Shown: positions 61,826 to 64,000 of the stretch, in pieces
Numbering within the stretch: the stretch's first letter is position 1
Layout: every line of letters starts with the position of its first letter
From: Sphingopyxis macrogoltabida
GTDB lineage: Bacteria > Pseudomonadota > Alphaproteobacteria > Sphingomonadales > Sphingomonadaceae
NCBI RefSeq assembly: GCF_001307295.1
Contig: NZ_CP012700.1
Location: forward strand, 3,599,001-3,663,000
DNA: 64,000 nt
Reading direction: 5' to 3'
The notes under the pieces: generated by a model
Seen by the model: the letters and a program-made list of their open reading frames with translations, nothing else
Told to the model about the DNA's origin: nothing
The model's database searches: none
Position numbers and translations under genes: made by a program

Positions 61826-62155
61826 ATGCCGATGACCGCATCCCCCGACCTGCTGTTCCGGGCGCTCGCCGATCCGACGCGGCGGGCGCTCTTCGAACGG
61901 CTTTGCCGCGACGGCGAACAGACCGTCGGAACGCTCACCGCCGGGGCCGGCATTTCGCAGCCGGCGGTGTCCAAACATCTCAGCGTGCTGCGGCAGGCAG
62001 GCCTCGTCGCCGACCGCCACGAAGGGCGCCAGACCCATTATCGCGCGCAGCAGCGCGCGCTCGCGCCGCTGGTCGACTGGACCGGCCGGATGGCGCCCTT
62101 CTGGGAAGCGCGCTTCGACGATCTCGAAGATTTGCTGAAAAGGATGGATCAATGA
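61826..62155 (+). CDS. ArsR-family repressor (SRPBCC-associated type)
   Basis: 109 residues from 61826; an ATG two codons later is also possible. LLFRALADPTRRALFERLC opens the winged helix and GISQPAVSKHLSVLRQAGLV is the recognition helix. HEGRQTHYRAQQRALAPL follows. No metal-binding cysteines are present, so it is the non-metal ArsR type that usually pairs with an AHSA1/SRPBCC gene. Its stop overlaps the next ATG (ATGA). Confidence 0.9.
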   Translation: MPMTASPDLLFRALADPTRRALFERLCRDGEQTVGTLTAGAGISQPAVSKHLSVLRQAGLVADRHEGRQTHYRAQQRALAPLVDWTGRMAPFWEARFDDLEDLLKRMDQ

Positions 62156-62574
62156 CGGCGATCGAACTGCGCAGCGTGACCGTGGAGCGCGACATTCCGC
62201 ATCCGCCCGAAAAGATCTGGCGGGCGCTGACGACGCAGCATCTGATCGAGGAATGGTTGATGAAGAACGACTTCGGGCTCGACCTCGGCCACCGGTTCCA
62301 GATGCGCGGCGACTGGGGCCATGTCGATTGCGAGATCCTCGACGTCGATCCGGGCCGCAGCCTGTCCTACACCTGGAACCACGCGCACGACGACCCGGCC
62401 TATCGCCTCGACAGCAAAGTGACCTTTACGCTCGAGCCGAGCGGATCGGGGACGCTGCTGCGCATGGAACAGACCGGCTTCCGCCCCGATCAGAAACAGG
62501 CATTCGGCGGCGCCAAGGGCGGCTGGCGCATCCATCTCGAAAATCTCGAGAAGCTCGTCGCCGGTCTCGATTGA
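62152..62574 (+). CDS. SRPBCC (AHSA1-like) protein
   Basis: 140 residues. VERDIPHPPEKIWRALTTQHLIEEWLM is the START/AHSA1 beginning (in parts), SLSYTWNHAHDD lies in the middle, and GWRIHLENLEKLVAGLD ends the long C-terminal helix. The fold makes a hydrophobic pocket; the ligand is unknown. It is coupled to the ArsR gene and followed after 23 bases by the DUF1801 pair. Confidence 0.9.
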   Translation: MTAIELRSVTVERDIPHPPEKIWRALTTQHLIEEWLMKNDFGLDLGHRFQMRGDWGHVDCEILDVDPGRSLSYTWNHAHDDPAYRLDSKVTFTLEPSGSGTLLRMEQTGFRPDQKQAFGGAKGGWRIHLENLEKLVAGLD

Positions 62575-62597
62575 AGATTGGCCAAGGAGAAAAAGCG

Positions 62598-63008
62598 ATG
62601 ACCGGCAAGGCCCCGAAACTGCTCTCGGGCGGCAATCCGCAAATCCCGAAAGGCTATGGCGACGCGCCGGTGCAGGCCTATGTCGCCGCAATGCCGGGGT
62701 GGAAGCGCGGCGTCGGCGAACGGATCGACGCGCTGATCGCAAAGGCCGTCCCGGACGTCCAGAAAGCGGTCAAATGGAACTCGCCCTTCTATGGCATGGA
62801 GAAGGACATCTGGTTCGTGTCGTTCCATTGCTTCGACAAATATATCAAAGTGAGCTTCTTTCGCGGCCGGTCGCTCGATCCGGTGCCGCCGGTCGCATCG
62901 AAGGTCGCCGACACGCGCTATTATCATATCCACGAGGATGATTTCGACGAGGCCCAATTCGCCGACTGGGTCAAGCAGGCAAGCACGCTGCCGGGAGAGA
63001 AAATGTGA
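62598..63008 (+). CDS. DUF1801 protein (first copy)
   Basis: 136 residues behind AAGGAG. VQAYVAAMPGWKRGVGERID and KAVKWNSPFYGMEKDIWFVSFHCFDKYIKVSFFRG (in parts) are the DUF1801 (YdhG-like) signature, with the conserved K-W-N/S-P-x-Y/F segment. The YdhG fold is small and of unknown activity. Its stop overlaps the GTG of a second DUF1801 gene. Confidence 0.88.
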   Translation: MTGKAPKLLSGGNPQIPKGYGDAPVQAYVAAMPGWKRGVGERIDALIAKAVPDVQKAVKWNSPFYGMEKDIWFVSFHCFDKYIKVSFFRGRSLDPVPPVASKVADTRYYHIHEDDFDEAQFADWVKQASTLPGEKM

Positions 63009-63409
63009 GCGCTGACGAAAATCCCTCCGACCTCATCGATGCGCGCATCGCGAAGCTGGACGACTGGCGCGGTGCGGCGCTGGCCAGAATGCGCGCGCTG
63101 ATCCGTGCGGCCGAGCCCGAGGTCGCCGAAACGGTGAAGTGGCGCAAGCCGTCGAACCCGATGGGCGTTCCCGTCTGGGAGCATGGCGGCATCCTCTGCA
63201 CCGGCGAGACCTACAAGGACAAGGTCAAGTTCACCTTCGCGCGCGGCGCCGCGCTCGACGATCCGGCGCGCCTGTTCAATTCCAGCCTCGACGGCAATGT
63301 CCGGCGCGCGATCGACATTTTCGAAGGCGATACGATCGACGAAAAAGCTTTCAAGGCGCTGGTGCGCGAGGCCGTGGCGCTCAACGCATCGAAGGCGCCG
63401 CGAAAATAG
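63005..63409 (+). CDS. DUF1801 protein (second copy)
   Basis: 134 residues from a GTG at 63005, overlapping the previous stop (GTGA). LDDWRGAALARMRALIRAAE, ETVKWRKPSNPMGVPVWEHGGILCTGETYKDKVKFTF (in parts) and a C-terminal FEGDTIDEKAFKALVREAV mark DUF1801. It is only distantly similar to the first copy, so the pair is old or independently recruited. Last gene of the ArsR operon. Confidence 0.88.
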   Translation: MSADENPSDLIDARIAKLDDWRGAALARMRALIRAAEPEVAETVKWRKPSNPMGVPVWEHGGILCTGETYKDKVKFTFARGAALDDPARLFNSSLDGNVRRAIDIFEGDTIDEKAFKALVREAVALNASKAPRK

Positions 63410-63470
63410 GAGCGGCGCTGGATTGGAGTTGCGGGTCGAGGAGTTCGATCAGAAACGGACCTCTGATCAT

Positions 63471-63543
63471 CGTCATCCCGGACTTGATCCGGGAGCCATG
63501 ACGACGGCGCAGCTATGGATCCCGGATCAAGTCCGGGATGACG
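63471..63543. repeat. REPIN-like palindromic element, type I
   Basis: Arms at 63471-63498 and 63516-63543 match the copy at 10603 except for one base in the left arm (GGGAGCCA). The spacer is 17 bases. It lies between the second DUF1801 gene and the converging oxygenase gene. Confidence 0.9.
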
Positions 63544-63593
63544 AAGGTGGATGAAGCGACATCTGCTTCCTACCGCATATCAACTTATGCCCG

Positions 63594-64000
63594 CTATGCC
63601 TTCAGACCGATCTCGCGGAGCCGTTCCTGCAGATAGGCATCGGCGGTAATCGGGTCGGGATAAAGATCGGGGTGCGACGCATCGACGCAGCTTGCCAGCG
63701 TCTCGATCGGATAATCGGACCGGAAGTGCAGGAAGAAGGGCATCGAATAGCGCGCGACGCCGGCCCGCCCTGCGTCGGGATTGCGGACGCGGTGGGTCGT
63801 AGACGGCAAGCGGTTGTTGGTCAGCCGCTGCAGCATGTCGCCGACATTGACCGCCATCGCGCCCGGCGGCGGATTGACGGGAAGCCAGCTGCCGTCCTTG
63901 TCGAGGATTTCGAGCCCCGCCTCTTCGGCGCCGAGCAGCAGGGTGATCGTGTTGATATCTTCGTGTGCCTCGGCGCGGATGCCCTTCGCGGGGGCCGCGA
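63594..64000 (-). CDS. 2-oxoglutarate/Fe(II) oxygenase of the isopenicillin N synthase family, C-terminal part
   Basis: The frame stays open to the right window edge, giving about 134 C-terminal residues. RAEAHEDINTITLLLGAEEA carries the HxD iron ligands, THRVRNPDAGRAGVARYSMPFF has the third His and the 2-oxoglutarate Arg-x-Ser. WLPVNPPPGAMAVNVGDMLQ lies between them. The fold is that of the plant-type dioxygenases. The ATG at 63857 is internal and not the start. Substrate unknown. Confidence 0.9.
   Translation of the reverse strand, partial: AAPAKGIRAEAHEDINTITLLLGAEEAGLEILDKDGSWLPVNPPPGAMAVNVGDMLQRLTNNRLPSTTHRVRNPDAGRAGVARYSMPFFLHFRSDYPIETLASCVDASHPDLYPDPITADAYLQERLREIGLKA

Noticed and set aside
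1..64000. CRISPR arrays, tRNA or rRNA genes, insertion sequences or phage genes
   Set aside because: No direct-repeat/spacer series, no transposase or integrase frames, and no recognisable structural RNA were seen; a tRNA covariance search would settle the last point.

Overview
The window looks like chromosomal DNA from a sphingomonad alphaproteobacterium, most likely Sphingopyxis or a close relative. This is inferred from the high G+C, the many secreted peptidases and a TonB-dependent receptor, the fused PabB-PabC enzyme, the TrcR (DUF1013) regulator, and repeated intergenic dyads ending in TGACG. I see no phage, insertion sequence, CRISPR array, rRNA or tRNA. Coding density is high and most genes have a recognisable family.

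Layout. 1-8.8 kb, minus strand: a cut-off secreted protein coupled to a 35-residue membrane peptide, an alpha-amino-acid ester hydrolase-like enzyme behind a TonB-dependent receptor, an aspartate-type aminotransferase, fused PabBC and a small exported protein. 8.9-19.2 kb, plus strand: acyl-CoA ligase, a MerC-like protein and a Zur-type regulator behind a Zur-like box, a membrane protein, class I fumarase, a GIY-YIG nuclease bracketed by palindromic repeats, two paralogous Tat-exported M20 proteins and a VOC protein. 19.2-29.3 kb: DUF481 protein, GumN-like protein, MBL hydrolase and TrcR (the last three coupled), M19 dipeptidase, quinone oxidoreductase, DUF1192 and M16 peptidase. 29.3-37 kb: diguanylate cyclase, a bacterial lipoxygenase, purC, a crotonase behind a LiuR-like box, and three secreted low-complexity proteins. 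37.4-45.1 kb: fRMsr, a degenerate EEP protein, prolyl oligopeptidase, a four-gene DUF4166/DCC operon run by a GbsR-type regulator, and an XRE gene without a proper start. 45.3-50.2 kb: the ribosomal alpha operon (rpsM-rpsK-rpoA-rplQ), an inositol-phosphatase-family enzyme and PmbA. 50.3-58.9 kb: a long minus-strand run proA - antitoxin - toxin - nadD - rsfS - rlmH - envC-like - ctpA - dsbB - coq7, mostly joined by stop/start overlaps. 58.9-64 kb: DUF3667, PhoD, an ArsR-SRPBCC-DUF1801-DUF1801 operon and a cut-off 2OG-Fe(II) oxygenase.

Themes. Peptide and ester handling recurs (S15-like, M20 x2, M19, M16, S9, S41, TldD/PmbA), and several of these exported proteins have changed metal-ligand positions. 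Many neighbours are translationally coupled through ATGA, GTGA or TTGA overlaps. Several regulators have readable operators (Zur, GbsR, antitoxin, ArsR), two of them in promoters that predict leaderless mRNAs. The strongest candidates for something new are the GIY-YIG nuclease flanked by REPIN-like palindromes, the toxin-antitoxin pair embedded in the nadD/rsfS operon so that nadD starts inside the toxin stop codon, and the GbsR-DUF4166-DCC-DUF4166 operon.
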